45,200 nucleotides of DNA from an uncultured Prevotella sp. (lineage in GTDB: Bacteria; Bacteroidota; Bacteroidia; Bacteroidales; Bacteroidaceae). The notes under the pieces are model-generated. The model worked only from the letters and a program-made list of their open reading frames with translations. It was not told the DNA's origin and made no database searches. Both the position numbers and the translations under genes were made by a program. Shown here in pieces: positions 16,771 to 26,545 of the stretch (the stretch's first letter is position 1; each line of letters starts with the position of its first letter). The DNA is taken from assembly GCA_934272845.1 (NCBI GenBank), contig CAKQSF010000015.1, positions 1 through 45,200 of the forward strand, given 5' to 3'.

Positions 16771-17051
16771 CGAGTTTTCGCGGCGTCATTTCTTCGTTTT
16801 AACACTAATGACCACGAGTTTTCGCGGCGTCATTTCTTCGTTTTAACACTAATGACCACGAGTTTTCGCGGCGTCACTTCTTCGTTTTTACGCTAATGAC
16901 TACGAGTTTTCGCGGCGTCATTTCTTTGTTTTAACACTAATGACTACGAGTTTTCGCGGCGTCATTTCTTTGTTTTAACGCTAATGACTACGAGTTTTCG
17001 TGGCGTCATTTCTTTGTTTTAACACTAATGACTACGAGTTTTCGCGGCGTC
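16771..17051. repeat. 44-bp tandem array between ftsQ and ftsA
   Basis: Seven units start with CGAGTTTTCGCGGCGTC at 16771, 16815, 16859, 16903, 16947, 16991 and 17035, exactly 44 apart. A decayed unit may precede them from about 16727. GTTTT recurs 22 bases apart within each unit, hinting at a 22-bp base period. The last unit lies inside ftsQ: read on the minus strand it encodes the C-terminal RRRENS and the stop TAG (17032-17034). The array lies in the dcw transcript, just before the ftsA start. Confidence 0.95.
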
Positions 17052-17832
17052 GACATACAATCTGGTTGCTGTATTCGAGGTTTATATAGTCATATTTTTC
17101 CCATCCCGCATACTTTAATCCCTCCTTATAGAAGAGTTCAAGACGGTGCAACTGTTTAGTTACGAAGTCGTCAACCGCCTCTCGATGAGCCGTTGTATTC
17201 GAGCCTGGGGGCAGTTGTCCTATGTTGATTACATGGTTTCCTACCCGTGGAACGAGTTCTATAGTCTTGTCAGGCAGCACATTTATCTGCTCTATTTGGT
17301 TGCGCCACAGTTCGTCTGACATTAACTTTTGGGCGAGAAGATATACATAACGGCACGCATAATACTTCGAAATATTTCCTGTTGCAATAATCATGTCGCT
17401 GGTATATTGTGAGTTTGGCATCACCCCCCCGTTGTCATCAATGTAGTAATCCTCCCCCGTCATGCTCTTAACACGTATTATCGGTGTGCGTTGCGTGATG
17501 GTAATGCACACGTGATCATCCTCCGTGGCATAACACTGCGCTGTCTTCACGAATGGCATTCCACGCAAAGCCTGCTCTATTTGGCGTGGGTTTATGTCTT
17601 GCATGCTCTGTGACAGTGGATATAGGCCTGCGCGTTCAAGCAGTGTTTTCACCTCTGCCGAGTTGAGAAAGCCATTCACATTTTCGTCCGCCACATTGAT
17701 TACGACCTTTGTACACACTTCACCTTCCCTCGAAGGAGTATTCCATGAGGTCACAGCCATGACGAGATATACTGCGATAAGCACGTCAAACGTTACGAGG
17801 AGAGTTTTCTTCCAGTTAATGTTCAGTTTCAA
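17032..17832 (-). CDS. ftsQ: Cell division protein FtsQ
   Basis: This is a 266-residue bitopic membrane protein. A short cytoplasmic N-terminus (MKLNINWKK) precedes a membrane helix at about 10-28 (TLLVTFDVLIAVYLVMAVTS). The periplasmic part has the POTRA-like region (NVNGFLNSAEVKTLLERAGL, INPRQIEQALRGMPFVKTAQ) and the FtsQ domain (ITQRTPIIRVKSMTGEDYYI). It links cytoplasmic and periplasmic parts of the divisome. Identity rests on these features and on its place between murC and ftsA. The last six residues, RRRENS, and the stop codon come from the 44-bp repeat, so its true ancestral C-terminus may have been replaced. Confidence 0.9.
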   Translation of the reverse strand: MKLNINWKKTLLVTFDVLIAVYLVMAVTSWNTPSREGEVCTKVVINVADENVNGFLNSAEVKTLLERAGLYPLSQSMQDINPRQIEQALRGMPFVKTAQCYATEDDHVCITITQRTPIIRVKSMTGEDYYIDDNGGVMPNSQYTSDMIIATGNISKYYACRYVYLLAQKLMSDELWRNQIEQINVLPDKTIELVPRVGNHVINIGQLPPGSNTTAHREAVDDFVTKQLHRLELFYKEGLKYAGWEKYDYINLEYSNQIVCRRRENS

Positions 17833-17909
17833 CTGTATTGCTATTTTGCTTCTGTTTGTTTTATAATCAGATACGGACAGTCATCTCTTTACACTCACTT
17901 GAATGACAA

Positions 17910-18085
17910 ATCGGATCCATCTGAGTAGACTATCGGATCCATCTAAATGGGTTATCGACTCCATCTGAGTAGACTATCGGCCACATCTAAATGGGTTATC
18001 GGCTCCGTCTAAATGGGTTATCGGATCCATTAGAGTGATTGAGCGGCTCCGTCTGAGTAGACTATCGGATCCATTAGAGTGATTT
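17910..18085. repeat. 22-bp tandem array between murC and ftsQ
   Basis: Eight 22-base units are in exact register, starting at 17910, 17932, 17954, 17976, 17998, 18020, 18042 and 18064. Most begin ATCGG or AGCGG followed by A/CTCC. They end in one of three tails: CTGAGTAGACT, CTAAATGGGTT or AGAGTGATT. The first two tails alternate in part. The units are kin to the array at 1-161. The array lies about 80 bases before the ftsQ start, inside the dcw transcript. Confidence 0.95.
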
Positions 18086-18120
18086 ATCGCCTTCCGTTTC
18101 TCTGTTATTCATCTTATGTT

Positions 18121-19488
18121 TTACTTTTCCTTTGCCTGTATTATCTTTGCGATTTCAGGCACATAGTTATCTAAATCGCCTGCTCCGAGGATGATAAGTA
18201 CATCAAAGTCGCGACTTTTCACAAGGTCAAGCACGTCTTCTTTGTGTATCATGCTTTTCTCTACGCCTGGCTTCAGACGATCATAGATTAACTCTGACGT
18301 TACGCCTGGTATCGGTTTCTCTCGTGCTGGGTATATGTCGCAGAGTATAACCTCATCAAGTTGTGAGAGTGCCTCAGCAAAGTCAGCATAGAAATCACGT
18401 GTTCTGGTATAGAGATGTGGCTGGAATATCGCTGTAATATGGCGGTCATGGTACACCTCTCGCATGCTCTTTGCGCTCTGATATATTTCTTTCGGATGGT
18501 GAGCATAATCTGATAGTACCACGTGTTTGTCGTTGCGCAGCGCGAAGTCAAAGCGACGATCCACTCCTTTGTATGTCTTCATGCCATAACGCAGTTCTTC
18601 TGCCGTACAACCATTCAGTTGTGCCATTGCCATTGCAGCCACTCCGTTCTCTATGTTGATAGGAACTGGCTGTCCGAGCGTTATGTTCTTGACGTTTTCA
18701 ACCGGTGATACGAAGTCGAACGTTATCTCTCCTCGCTCTATCTTGATGTTTTCAGCGTGAAAGTCACCATCGTTCATGCTGTAAGTATATGTTCTCACGC
18801 CTTCAGGTACGTCTGCCTTCATCTCTAATCCTGTGTGGATTATGAGTGCGCCACCTGGCTGTATGAGTGTTGTATAATGGCGGAAAGACTCCAGATAAGC
18901 CTCTTTCGTGCCGTATATATCAAGATGATCAGGGTCCGTTGAGGTAATAACGGTCATCCAAGGGCGTAGCCAATGGAAAGAACGGTCAAACTCGTCTGCC
19001 TCTATCACAACGTAATCAGACTTGTCGGAGAGTATATAGTTGGTGCCATAGTTCTTTGATATGCCTCCTAGGAAGGCGTTGCAGTCTGCTGTAGACTGGT
19101 GCATGATGTGCGCACACATCGTTGACGTGGTGGTTTTTCCATGTGTTCCTGCTACGCAGAGGCCCTTATGTGACTGTGTAAGCATTCCGAGTACCTGCGC
19201 GCGCTTCTTTATTTCGAAGCCGCCATTGCGGAAAAACTGCAGTTCTTTGTGCTCCTGAGGTATGGCTGGGGTATATACCACGAGGCATTCCTTTGCATCG
19301 CGGCAGGCTACTGGTATGAGTTCTACGTTCTCTTCATAGTGTATGAGCATACCTTCCTTTTCCAGTTGCTGCGTCAGTTTTGATGGAGTTTTGTCATATC
19401 CTGCCACTACCAGTCCTTGACGTATGAAATAACGTGCAATGGCACTCATGCCAATGCCTCCTGCACCAACGAAATATACTGCTTTCAT
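18121..19488 (-). CDS. murC: UDP-N-acetylmuramate-L-alanine ligase
   Basis: MurC adds L-alanine to UDP-MurNAc, using ATP, in the cytoplasm. The 455-residue protein has the three Mur ligase domains: an N-terminal Rossmann part (VGAGGIGMSAIARYFIRQG, 7-25), the central ATPase with P-loop AGTHGKTTTS near 113-122, the EADEFDRSF segment, and the C-terminal domain with DYAHHPKEI and FQPHLYTRT. The GIGMSA and DYAHHP motifs separate MurC from the other Mur ligases. It lies between murG (97-base gap) and ftsQ. Confidence 0.97.
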   Translation of the reverse strand: MKAVYFVGAGGIGMSAIARYFIRQGLVVAGYDKTPSKLTQQLEKEGMLIHYEENVELIPVACRDAKECLVVYTPAIPQEHKELQFFRNGGFEIKKRAQVLGMLTQSHKGLCVAGTHGKTTTSTMCAHIMHQSTADCNAFLGGISKNYGTNYILSDKSDYVVIEADEFDRSFHWLRPWMTVITSTDPDHLDIYGTKEAYLESFRHYTTLIQPGGALIIHTGLEMKADVPEGVRTYTYSMNDGDFHAENIKIERGEITFDFVSPVENVKNITLGQPVPINIENGVAAMAMAQLNGCTAEELRYGMKTYKGVDRRFDFALRNDKHVVLSDYAHHPKEIYQSAKSMREVYHDRHITAIFQPHLYTRTRDFYADFAEALSQLDEVILCDIYPAREKPIPGVTSELIYDRLKPGVEKSMIHKEDVLDLVKSRDFDVLIILGAGDLDNYVPEIAKIIQAKEK

Positions 19489-19585
19489 CTTTCTTCTTTA
19501 TTTATTAATGTGGTTGTCTTTTCGCTACCACAACTATGTTTTCGTTCCTTGTTTTTTGTTGTTGTTCGTGACGCTTTATGATAAC

Positions 19586-20698
19586 TTACTTGTTATATCC
19601 TGCCAGTTTCAGCACTTCATTGGCTATGATATCGGCAGAATTGTGGAGTGCCAACTTGCTCACTTCGAGTTCTAAGGATGTTATTGCTGATGGGTCTGCC
19701 ACGAGAGCGATAGCCTCTTCCACGAGTGTCTTTCCTGCAGCGGCATCTGGTACGAATACGGCAGCGTTGCGATCAGATAGTGCTCGTGCGTTCTTTGTTT
19801 GATGATCTTCCGCTACATTAGGTGAAGGTACGAGGATAGCGGCTTTTCCCAATAGGCAAAGTTCGCTGATACTGGAGGCTCCTGCGCGACTTATTACTAC
19901 GTCGGCAGCCTTGTATGCCGTTGCCATGTCAGAGATAAACGCCTGTGGACGCACCAACTTTGCTCCGGCTTCTTTGGCTTTTCGCTGGCATTCCTCAGCG
20001 TAATACTTACCTGTCTGCCATATTACCTGAATGTTTTTTTCCTCGAATCTCTTTATGCCGTTGGCTATAGCATCATTGATTGTGCGTGCACCGAGCGAAC
20101 CACCTATAACCAGTATTGTTGGTAGGTCTTTGCTAATACCAAGTGCTTCGCATGCGGTAGCCTTCGTACACGTATTGTCTAGCAATGCCTGTCTTACAGG
20201 GTTACCGGTCTTCATTATGCGTTCGGCAGGGAAGAACCGTTCCATACCATCGTAAGCGACGCATATTTTGGCTGCTTTTTTTGCGAGCGAGCGATTTGTT
20301 ACGCCTGCATACGAGTTTTGTTCCTGTATTAGGCATGGTATTCCGAGTGATGCTGCAGCATTCAATGTTGGTGCGGATGCATATCCTCCTACGCCTACTG
20401 CCACCTGTGGCCGGAACTCCTTGATGATGCTTTTCACCATTCTTTTGCTCTTAAGGAAGTCTATCATCACGCCGATATTCTTCAGGCTCCACAGTGGGCG
20501 AATGAGTCCGCGCACGGGGAGTCCCTTTATTTCGTATCCAGCCTCAGGCACTCTGGTCATCTCCATTCTGCCCTGTGCTCCAACAAAGAGTATCTTAGCC
20601 TCTGGATGTTTGGCCTTTATAGCGTTGGCGATGCTCACTGCAGGGAATATATGTCCTCCCGTACCACCGCCACTGATGATTACTCGTGGTTCTTCCAT
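19586..20698 (-). CDS. murG: UDP-GlcNAc:lipid I N-acetylglucosaminyltransferase
   Basis: MurG makes lipid II on the inner face of the membrane. The 370-residue GT-B protein has the glycine-rich GGGTGGHIFPAVSIANA (10-26), GGYASAPTLNAA, the second loop GGSLGARTINDAIA, and the nucleotide-sugar site ISRAGASSISEL. Length is standard. It follows ftsW by 63 bases on the minus strand. Confidence 0.97.
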   Translation of the reverse strand: MEEPRVIISGGGTGGHIFPAVSIANAIKAKHPEAKILFVGAQGRMEMTRVPEAGYEIKGLPVRGLIRPLWSLKNIGVMIDFLKSKRMVKSIIKEFRPQVAVGVGGYASAPTLNAAASLGIPCLIQEQNSYAGVTNRSLAKKAAKICVAYDGMERFFPAERIMKTGNPVRQALLDNTCTKATACEALGISKDLPTILVIGGSLGARTINDAIANGIKRFEEKNIQVIWQTGKYYAEECQRKAKEAGAKLVRPQAFISDMATAYKAADVVISRAGASSISELCLLGKAAILVPSPNVAEDHQTKNARALSDRNAAVFVPDAAAGKTLVEEAIALVADPSAITSLELEVSKLALHNSADIIANEVLKLAGYNK

Positions 20699-20761
20699 AT
20701 CGTATATGTTTTTCTTTTTTTAGTATAGTTTATTGTAACAAGATTCTCTGGCAGGCGTGTG

Positions 20762-22033
20762 TTACGCATGTGCCTCTTTCTTTTTCTTCGCTGTTCTGCT
20801 GATACTGAGTATCACTCCTATGTATATGCAGTTGATGATGCTTGACGTGCCGCCCTTACTTATCAATGGCAATGGTTGTCCTGTGACTGGTGCCAGTCCT
20901 ACTGCTACCATCATGTTGAACAAAGCCTGTATCACTATCATCAACGCCAATCCCATAGCGAGGTATGCTGGGAATGCGTTCTCACACTGTCGGGCTATGT
21001 AGCCTGTGCGGAAGAGCAATGATATGTAAAGCAATGCCACGAATGCTGCGCCTACCCAACCGAATTCCTCGAATATGATTGCATAGATAAAGTCTGAGAA
21101 TGCAAGTGGCAGGAAGTCTCTCTGCACGGAGTTTCCTGGTCCTACCCCGAGGAAGTTGCATGATGCTATGGCAATATTAGCATGTCCTACCTGTCCGTTT
21201 TTGTCAAGGTCATACTTCTCTGGTGGTACATCTTCCTTGTTGAAGTGGTCTTCCACGCGCGCTTTCCACAGATCCATACGGTGGAGCAGTCCGCCTCTCT
21301 TCACCTCTTGGTCAGCGTTTTGGTCCTTTGAACCGGCCACCACTTCGGTGTACTGACGGTTATGTGCTGCTGCCTCAGCGTTCAACTGCTCTTTCGATTT
21401 ACCCATGGTGAACACCAGTGTTACCGCCAATGCTCCTACTACTGCTACTGCGCTGCACAGGTAACCTATTTGCCTCATTGGCACACGTCCTATTATCATC
21501 ATCGCTACTACTACCACTCCCATGAGCGCTGCAGTAGAGAAGTTCTCTGGGAAGACCAGCATTATGAGTATGCCCGATGTTATACAGACATACTTGAACG
21601 CCTTAGGGTGGGCACCGTTTGGTGTCTGTAACTGACTAAGTATATGTGCCGTGGCGAGTACCATGGTGCCTTTGGCTATCTCTGATGGTTGCAGCGGTAT
21701 GCCACACACACTGAGCCAGCGGGCTGCATCGTTTGCCTTCGTACCTACGAAATATACAAGTATCAGCATTATCACAGAGAAAGGCACTAGCATTGGGGTC
21801 GCTATTTTGAAGTAACGGCATGGTACGTTGAGCACACACACCATTGCTACAAGTCCCACTCCTAGCAAAACCGTATGGTAAGCAGCGGCATACCAGTAAT
21901 TGCCCGACTTGTAACCAAGGATTGATGAGGATGAATACACCTCCGTGATGCTTATTATGCAGAGCAGGAAGAATATCATCCAGATGGTAGTATCGCCCTT
22001 GAAGAGATTTTGAAGTTGTTTGAATTTGTCCAT
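20762..22033 (-). CDS. ftsW: SEDS-family septal peptidoglycan polymerase FtsW
   Basis: FtsW is a polytopic membrane glycosyltransferase that polymerises lipid II at the septum together with its transpeptidase FtsI. The 423 residues contain about ten hydrophobic segments, the PLQPSEIAKGTMVLATAHIL stretch near 95-115 and the signature near the end, GLAPVTGQPLPLISKGGTSS. A soluble loop of about 80 residues in the middle (KSKEQLNAEAAAHNRQYTEV onward) matches the large extracellular loop of SEDS proteins. FtsW rather than RodA is chosen for its place between murD and murG. Confidence 0.95.
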   Translation of the reverse strand: MDKFKQLQNLFKGDTTIWMIFFLLCIISITEVYSSSSILGYKSGNYWYAAAYHTVLLGVGLVAMVCVLNVPCRYFKIATPMLVPFSVIMLILVYFVGTKANDAARWLSVCGIPLQPSEIAKGTMVLATAHILSQLQTPNGAHPKAFKYVCITSGILIMLVFPENFSTAALMGVVVVAMMIIGRVPMRQIGYLCSAVAVVGALAVTLVFTMGKSKEQLNAEAAAHNRQYTEVVAGSKDQNADQEVKRGGLLHRMDLWKARVEDHFNKEDVPPEKYDLDKNGQVGHANIAIASCNFLGVGPGNSVQRDFLPLAFSDFIYAIIFEEFGWVGAAFVALLYISLLFRTGYIARQCENAFPAYLAMGLALMIVIQALFNMMVAVGLAPVTGQPLPLISKGGTSSIINCIYIGVILSISRTAKKKKEAHA

Positions 22034-22121
22034 TATTGTTACTCTTTTTCCTGGTGTGATGTCTGTCAGAAATACTGTAGCGTGTCGTTTCCTGCGACAT
22101 TACCAGTAACCTCACGGACAG

Positions 22122-23474
22122 TTATTTTTCGTTTTTTGCTAACGCTTTGAATTGTTCACCGCGGTCTTCCATGTTCTTAAACAGGTCGAAGGAAGCGCAA
22201 CACGGTGATAAGAGTACCACGTCGCCTGGTTTAGCCAATGAGCGGCATGCCTCTACGCACTCCTTCATGCTGTGGGTATCGGCTATTTCCAGTCCCATAT
22301 CATCGAAGGCTACATGCAGTTTTGTGTTGTCGGCACCAAGATATACCACGGCATGACATTTTTCTTTTACCAATGGCTTGATATCATTATAGTCATTGCC
22401 TTTGTCCTTGCCTCCCACTATGAGTACTACGGGGCGACTCATTGCCTCGAGTGCTACGTGGCATGCGTCAACGTTGGTTGCTTTTGAGTCGTTTATCCAC
22501 AACACTCCGTTGGTTTCTACTACCTTCTCAAGGCGGTGTTCCACGCCTGGGAAGTCACGAAGACACTTTGCGAGTATCTCCTCATACTTGAATTGTTGTC
22601 CGGCAGTGAGGTTCATCTTTGCCATTGCGGCACGCACTGCTCCTGTTGCTGCCATCATATTGCGCTGGTTGTGCTTGCCTGGTAGTGGGAAATCACTATT
22701 AGGGTCAATCTCGCTGTCAGCGAAAGGCGCCAGTGTAGGGTTTCCTGTCACGGCAGGACGTGATGACGGTGTAGGCTTAGGTCGATAGCCGTCAAGACGC
22801 TTGCGCAGTTCGTTATTAATGTATTCGTCATCATTCCAGTAAACGAAAGTATCTTTCGGTGTCTGGTTCTGTATGATACGCATCTTCGAGTCTACATAGT
22901 TCTGCATTTCGAAGTTGTAGCGGTCTAGGTGGTCTGGGGTAATGTTCATCAACACGGAGACATCTGCATGAAAGTCATACATATTGTCAAGTTGGAAGGA
23001 ACTTATCTCCAGCACGTACCATTCGTGGTCTTCCGTAGCCACCTGCAGGGCGTAAGAGCGTCCGATATTGCCAGCCAGTCCTACGTCAACACCCCATTTC
23101 TTCATTATATAATATATAAGAGAGGTGGTGGTTGTTTTTCCGTTTGAACCGGTGATGCATATTGTCTTGCCCTTGCTGTAGCGCTTAGCGAACTCTAATT
23201 CGGCGAGTATCGGTGTACCCTTCTTTATCAGTGCCTGTATCATTGGCGCAGTATCGGGTATGCCTGGACTTTTAACGACCTCTGTTGCACTGAGAATTTC
23301 TTCCTCTGTATGGTGTCCTTCTTCCCAGCGTATGCCGTTCTCGTCAAGTTTTTTCTTATACTTCGGCTTGATGGTGCCCATGTCTGAGACAAAAACTTCG
23401 TATCCTTGCTTCTTCGCAAGAATCGCTGTTCCAACGCCGCTTTCGCCGGCTCCGAGTATCACTAACTTATCCAT
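22122..23474 (-). CDS. murD: UDP-N-acetylmuramoyl-L-alanine-D-glutamate ligase
   Basis: MurD adds D-glutamate to UDP-MurNAc-L-Ala with ATP. The 450 residues contain the N-terminal GAGESGVGTAILAKKQGYEV, the P-loop ITGSNGKTTTTSLIYYIM near 110-125, NITPDHLDRY, and the C-terminal INDSKATNVDACHVAL and VVLLSPCCASFDLFKNMEDR. The last two are diagnostic of MurD. It follows mraY after an unusually long gap for this cluster (236 bases), which holds a palindromic repeat. Confidence 0.97.
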   Translation of the reverse strand: MDKLVILGAGESGVGTAILAKKQGYEVFVSDMGTIKPKYKKKLDENGIRWEEGHHTEEEILSATEVVKSPGIPDTAPMIQALIKKGTPILAELEFAKRYSKGKTICITGSNGKTTTTSLIYYIMKKWGVDVGLAGNIGRSYALQVATEDHEWYVLEISSFQLDNMYDFHADVSVLMNITPDHLDRYNFEMQNYVDSKMRIIQNQTPKDTFVYWNDDEYINNELRKRLDGYRPKPTPSSRPAVTGNPTLAPFADSEIDPNSDFPLPGKHNQRNMMAATGAVRAAMAKMNLTAGQQFKYEEILAKCLRDFPGVEHRLEKVVETNGVLWINDSKATNVDACHVALEAMSRPVVLIVGGKDKGNDYNDIKPLVKEKCHAVVYLGADNTKLHVAFDDMGLEIADTHSMKECVEACRSLAKPGDVVLLSPCCASFDLFKNMEDRGEQFKALAKNEK

Positions 23475-23514
23475 AAACTGTATCTTTTTTATGTTGCTTT
23501 TGCAATATGTACCA

Positions 23515-23592
23515 ACTTACAATCTGAAAGCACCCTTTTTACGTTGTAATTAAGCCCTGATTACAAGGTAATCTCTATGTGATTACAGTGTT
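23515..23592. repeat. Palindromic dispersed repeat between mraY and murD
   Basis: ACTTACAATCTGAAAG (23515-23530) is identical to 38425-38440. TGTAATTAAGCCC and its partner GATTACA (23545-23565) form a near-palindrome related to those at 198-254, 10860-10903 and 38480-38523. A weaker GTAATC...GATTAC pairing follows to 23587. It lies within the presumed dcw transcript, where a hairpin could affect read-through from mraY to murD. The rest of the gap (23593-23710) shows nothing further. Confidence 0.65.
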
Positions 23593-23710
23593 AAAGAGTA
23601 CTTATTGGGAGTTTTTCTTTTGCTGACAAAAACTGTAAGCATTTACACTCCTTTTCCTTTCAATCTGTAAGTTTTATATGTATAGCCTCTGTTTTTGCCT
23701 GATATGGTTT

Positions 23711-24976
23711 TTATCGTATTTTCAACGTTACTATGGCGAGTGCCGCGAGTAACACGGTGATAATCCAGAAACGTGTCGTTATCTTCGACTCTAGCCAGCA
23801 TCCGCGAGGCCAGTTGAGCAGTATCTTGACGTCGTCGGCTATCTGTCCTGGCTTTATGCGGAAGGCATCGTGGATTGGAGCACGCTTGAAGAATCGAAGT
23901 TTTTTGCCTTTGCGATTGCCATACTTTGCTACTTGTACCTGTAACATTACTGAGATACTCTCCATGAAGAAGACAAAGCAGAGCAGCGGAATGAGCAGTT
24001 CCTTGTGGATTATGAGGGCGGTGACGGCTATTATGCCACCGATGGCGAGCGAACCTGTATCGCCCATGAATATCTGTGCTGGGTAAGCGTTGTACCACAA
24101 GAAGCCTATCAGCGCTCCGGCAAAGGCACAGAGGAATATTACTAGTTCCTCGGACTGCGGTATATACATTATGTTGAAGTACGCCGCATAGCCTATATGG
24201 CTGGAGACGTACGCTAAGATGCCTAACGCCACACATATTATGGCGGAGTTGCCGGCACACATACCGTCCATACCATCGTTGAGATTTGAGCCGTTGCTTA
24301 CTGCCATTACTACGAATGTAACGAGCACTACGAAGAATATCCAGCCTGCTGCGCTGCGGTGTTCACCCATCCAACCAAAGAAGGTGTCTGTATAATTGAG
24401 GTTATTGTTCTTTACGAACGGTATGGTTGTGGTGGTAGACTTGACTGGTGCACTCTTGTGCATCACTAGTTCTTGACCTTGTTGTTTTACAGACACGTTC
24501 TCGCGTATCACTACATCTGGACTAAGCCAAAGCGTTAGACCTACTACTAAGCCGAGCACTGCTTGGCCTATCAGTTTGTAGAGGGGCTTCAGACCGTCCT
24601 TGGTAACCTTCATCTTGATATAGTCGTCAGCAAAACCAATGAGTCCCAGCCATACGGTTGTGCCTATCATGAGCAACATATAAATGTTGCGGAGCCTTCC
24701 GAAAAGCAGGCAGGGAACTAAGGTGGCTACGATAATGATAACACCTCCCATCGTTGGCACACCTCTTTTCTCTACTCCGTAAGGGTCTATGCTGCGGTCG
24801 CGCTGTGCTTCCAGTCCGCCATGACGTCTCATCCACTTGATGAAGAACTCACCAAACCATACTGATATTACCAATGACAGGATGAGCGCAAGCAGGGAAC
24901 GGAAGGAGATATAACTCCACATGCCCGATCCTGGGATGTCCCATTGCTCTAAAAATCTGAAAAGATAGTATAACAT
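23711..24976 (-). CDS. mraY: Phospho-N-acetylmuramoyl-pentapeptide transferase
   Basis: MraY moves phospho-MurNAc-pentapeptide onto undecaprenyl phosphate, making lipid I. The 421-residue polytopic protein has the family motifs: KRGVPTMGGVIII near 70-82, the catalytic FADDYIKMKV near 115, SNLNDGMDGMCAG, and MGDTGSLAIGGIIA, with the nucleotide-binding APIHDAF near the C-terminus. It is about 60 residues longer than the E. coli enzyme, mainly from a polar insertion (VIRENVSVKQQGQELVMHKS onward) typical of Bacteroidetes. It follows murE by 57 bases. Confidence 0.97.
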   Translation of the reverse strand: MLYYLFRFLEQWDIPGSGMWSYISFRSLLALILSLVISVWFGEFFIKWMRRHGGLEAQRDRSIDPYGVEKRGVPTMGGVIIIVATLVPCLLFGRLRNIYMLLMIGTTVWLGLIGFADDYIKMKVTKDGLKPLYKLIGQAVLGLVVGLTLWLSPDVVIRENVSVKQQGQELVMHKSAPVKSTTTTIPFVKNNNLNYTDTFFGWMGEHRSAAGWIFFVVLVTFVVMAVSNGSNLNDGMDGMCAGNSAIICVALGILAYVSSHIGYAAYFNIMYIPQSEELVIFLCAFAGALIGFLWYNAYPAQIFMGDTGSLAIGGIIAVTALIIHKELLIPLLCFVFFMESISVMLQVQVAKYGNRKGKKLRFFKRAPIHDAFRIKPGQIADDVKILLNWPRGCWLESKITTRFWIITVLLAALAIVTLKIR

Positions 24977-25033
24977 CTGTTTCTTTTTTTATCGTTGTTT
25001 TGTTTGCTTTCCTTTATTTGCATTACTTTGGCC

Positions 25034-26488
25034 TTACGCTATGCCGAACGCCTTGCGCAGTTCTTCCTTGTCATCAAAGTGGTGCTTTACGCCTTTCACG
25101 TCTTGATAATCCTCATGTCCCTTGCCGGCAACGAGGATTACGTCACCCTTCTGAGCCATCATGCAGGCGGTCTTTATTGCCTCACGGCGGTCTACTATGC
25201 TGATTACCTTCTTCATCTGCTGCTGATTGAGCCCTGCAAGCATATCGTTGATAATGTCTTGGGGTTCCTCAAAGCGCGGATTGTCACTGGTAATGATAAC
25301 CTTATCGCTCTGTTTTACGGCTTCTTGCGCCATAAGTGGACGTTTGCCCTTGTCGCGATTGCCACCGGCTCCACATACGGTTATCACCTGTCCCTTACCG
25401 TTCAGCACCTCATGGATGGCTGACAAGACATTCTCAAGGGCGTCTGGCGTATGTGCGTAGTCTACAATTGCGGTATAACCATCGGGGGAATGTACTGGTT
25501 CTAAGCGTCCAGAGACGCTGTGAAGGGTACTCATTACTACGAGTATGTCATCGGCACTCTTGCCTAACATACGTGCAGCACCATACACTGCGAGCAGGTT
25601 GCTGACATTAAACTTGCCTATGAACTGTACGCCTACCTCATGATTGTCTATATCAAGATACATGCCTTCGAAGTGACACTCTATAATATGCGCCACGAAG
25701 TCGGCCATTGAGCGCGTTGAGTAGGTCTTAACCGTTGCCTTAGTGTTCTGCACCATGACCATGCCGTTTTTGTCATCTGCATTGGTTATGGCAAAGGCAG
25801 TCTTGGGAAGTGAGTCGAAGAATGCCTTCTTGGCATCACGATAGTTCTCGAAGGTCTTGTGGTAATCAAGGTGGTCACGGGTAAGATTGGTAAAGATACC
25901 ACCCACAAAGTTGAGTCCACCGATGCGCTTCTGCGCGATGGCATGGCTTGAGCATTCCATGAAAGCGTATTCGCAGCCGTGTTCTACCATTCTCGCCAGA
26001 AGTTCGTTCAACTCTATTGGGTCTGGAGTGGTGTGGGTTGCTGGCACTGCTTCGTCCTCTATGTAGTTGCAGACGGTAGAGAGCAGTCCACACTTATGCC
26101 CCATCTTGCGAAACATATTATATAACAATGTGGCGATAGTGGTCTTACCATTAGTGCCTGTAACGCCTACGAGTTTCAGTTTCGACGTAGGATTGCCATA
26201 GAAAGTGGTGGCTACTGGACCTACACATTCCTCACAGTCGGCTACCTTTACATAGGTTACGCCTTCTTTTACATCATCAGGTATCTCTTCACACAATACT
26301 GCCACGGCACCGAGTTCTATGGCTTTTGGTATGAACTGGTGACCATCGACCTGTGTTCCACGCATTGCTACGAAGAGGTTTCCGGCCTCTACCTTACGTG
26401 AATCGATATTTATGCCTGTTATGTCAACATCAAGCGTACCAGCAATCTGTACTGGTTTGATGACTGAAATGATTTCTGAGAGTTTCAT
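25034..26488 (-). CDS. murE: UDP-MurNAc-L-Ala-D-Glu ligase MurE (meso-DAP type)
   Basis: MurE adds the third stem-peptide residue. The frame opens at 26527, but the methionine at 26488 ([15 protein letters not shown]) fits the family's start; the 13 residues before it look like translated spacer. That gives 484 residues. Visible are the N-terminal [20 protein letters not shown], the P-loop [37 protein letters not shown] and [12 protein letters not shown]. The C-terminal SDNPRFEEP includes DNPR, the motif of enzymes that add meso-diaminopimelate rather than lysine. The gap to ftsI is short (57 bases with this start). Confidence 0.96.
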   Translation of the reverse strand: MKLSEIISVIKPVQIAGTLDVDITGINIDSRKVEAGNLFVAMRGTQVDGHQFIPKAIELGAVAVLCEEIPDDVKEGVTYVKVADCEECVGPVATTFYGNPTSKLKLVGVTGTNGKTTIATLLYNMFRKMGHKCGLLSTVCNYIEDEAVPATHTTPDPIELNELLARMVEHGCEYAFMECSSHAIAQKRIGGLNFVGGIFTNLTRDHLDYHKTFENYRDAKKAFFDSLPKTAFAITNADDKNGMVMVQNTKATVKTYSTRSMADFVAHIIECHFEGMYLDIDNHEVGVQFIGKFNVSNLLAVYGAARMLGKSADDILVVMSTLHSVSGRLEPVHSPDGYTAIVDYAHTPDALENVLSAIHEVLNGKGQVITVCGAGGNRDKGKRPLMAQEAVKQSDKVIITSDNPRFEEPQDIINDMLAGLNQQQMKKVISIVDRREAIKTACMMAQKGDVILVAGKGHEDYQDVKGVKHHFDDKEELRKAFGIA

Positions 26489-26545
26489 TGTTATATCTGT
26501 TTTTATGTTGTTCTCTTCATATACCACGCAATGGAAGCACTAACG

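Noticed and set aside
16657..16896. Frames of 62-79 residues before ftsA on the plus strand
   Set aside because: They overlap the ftsA start and the 44-bp array; repeat translation.
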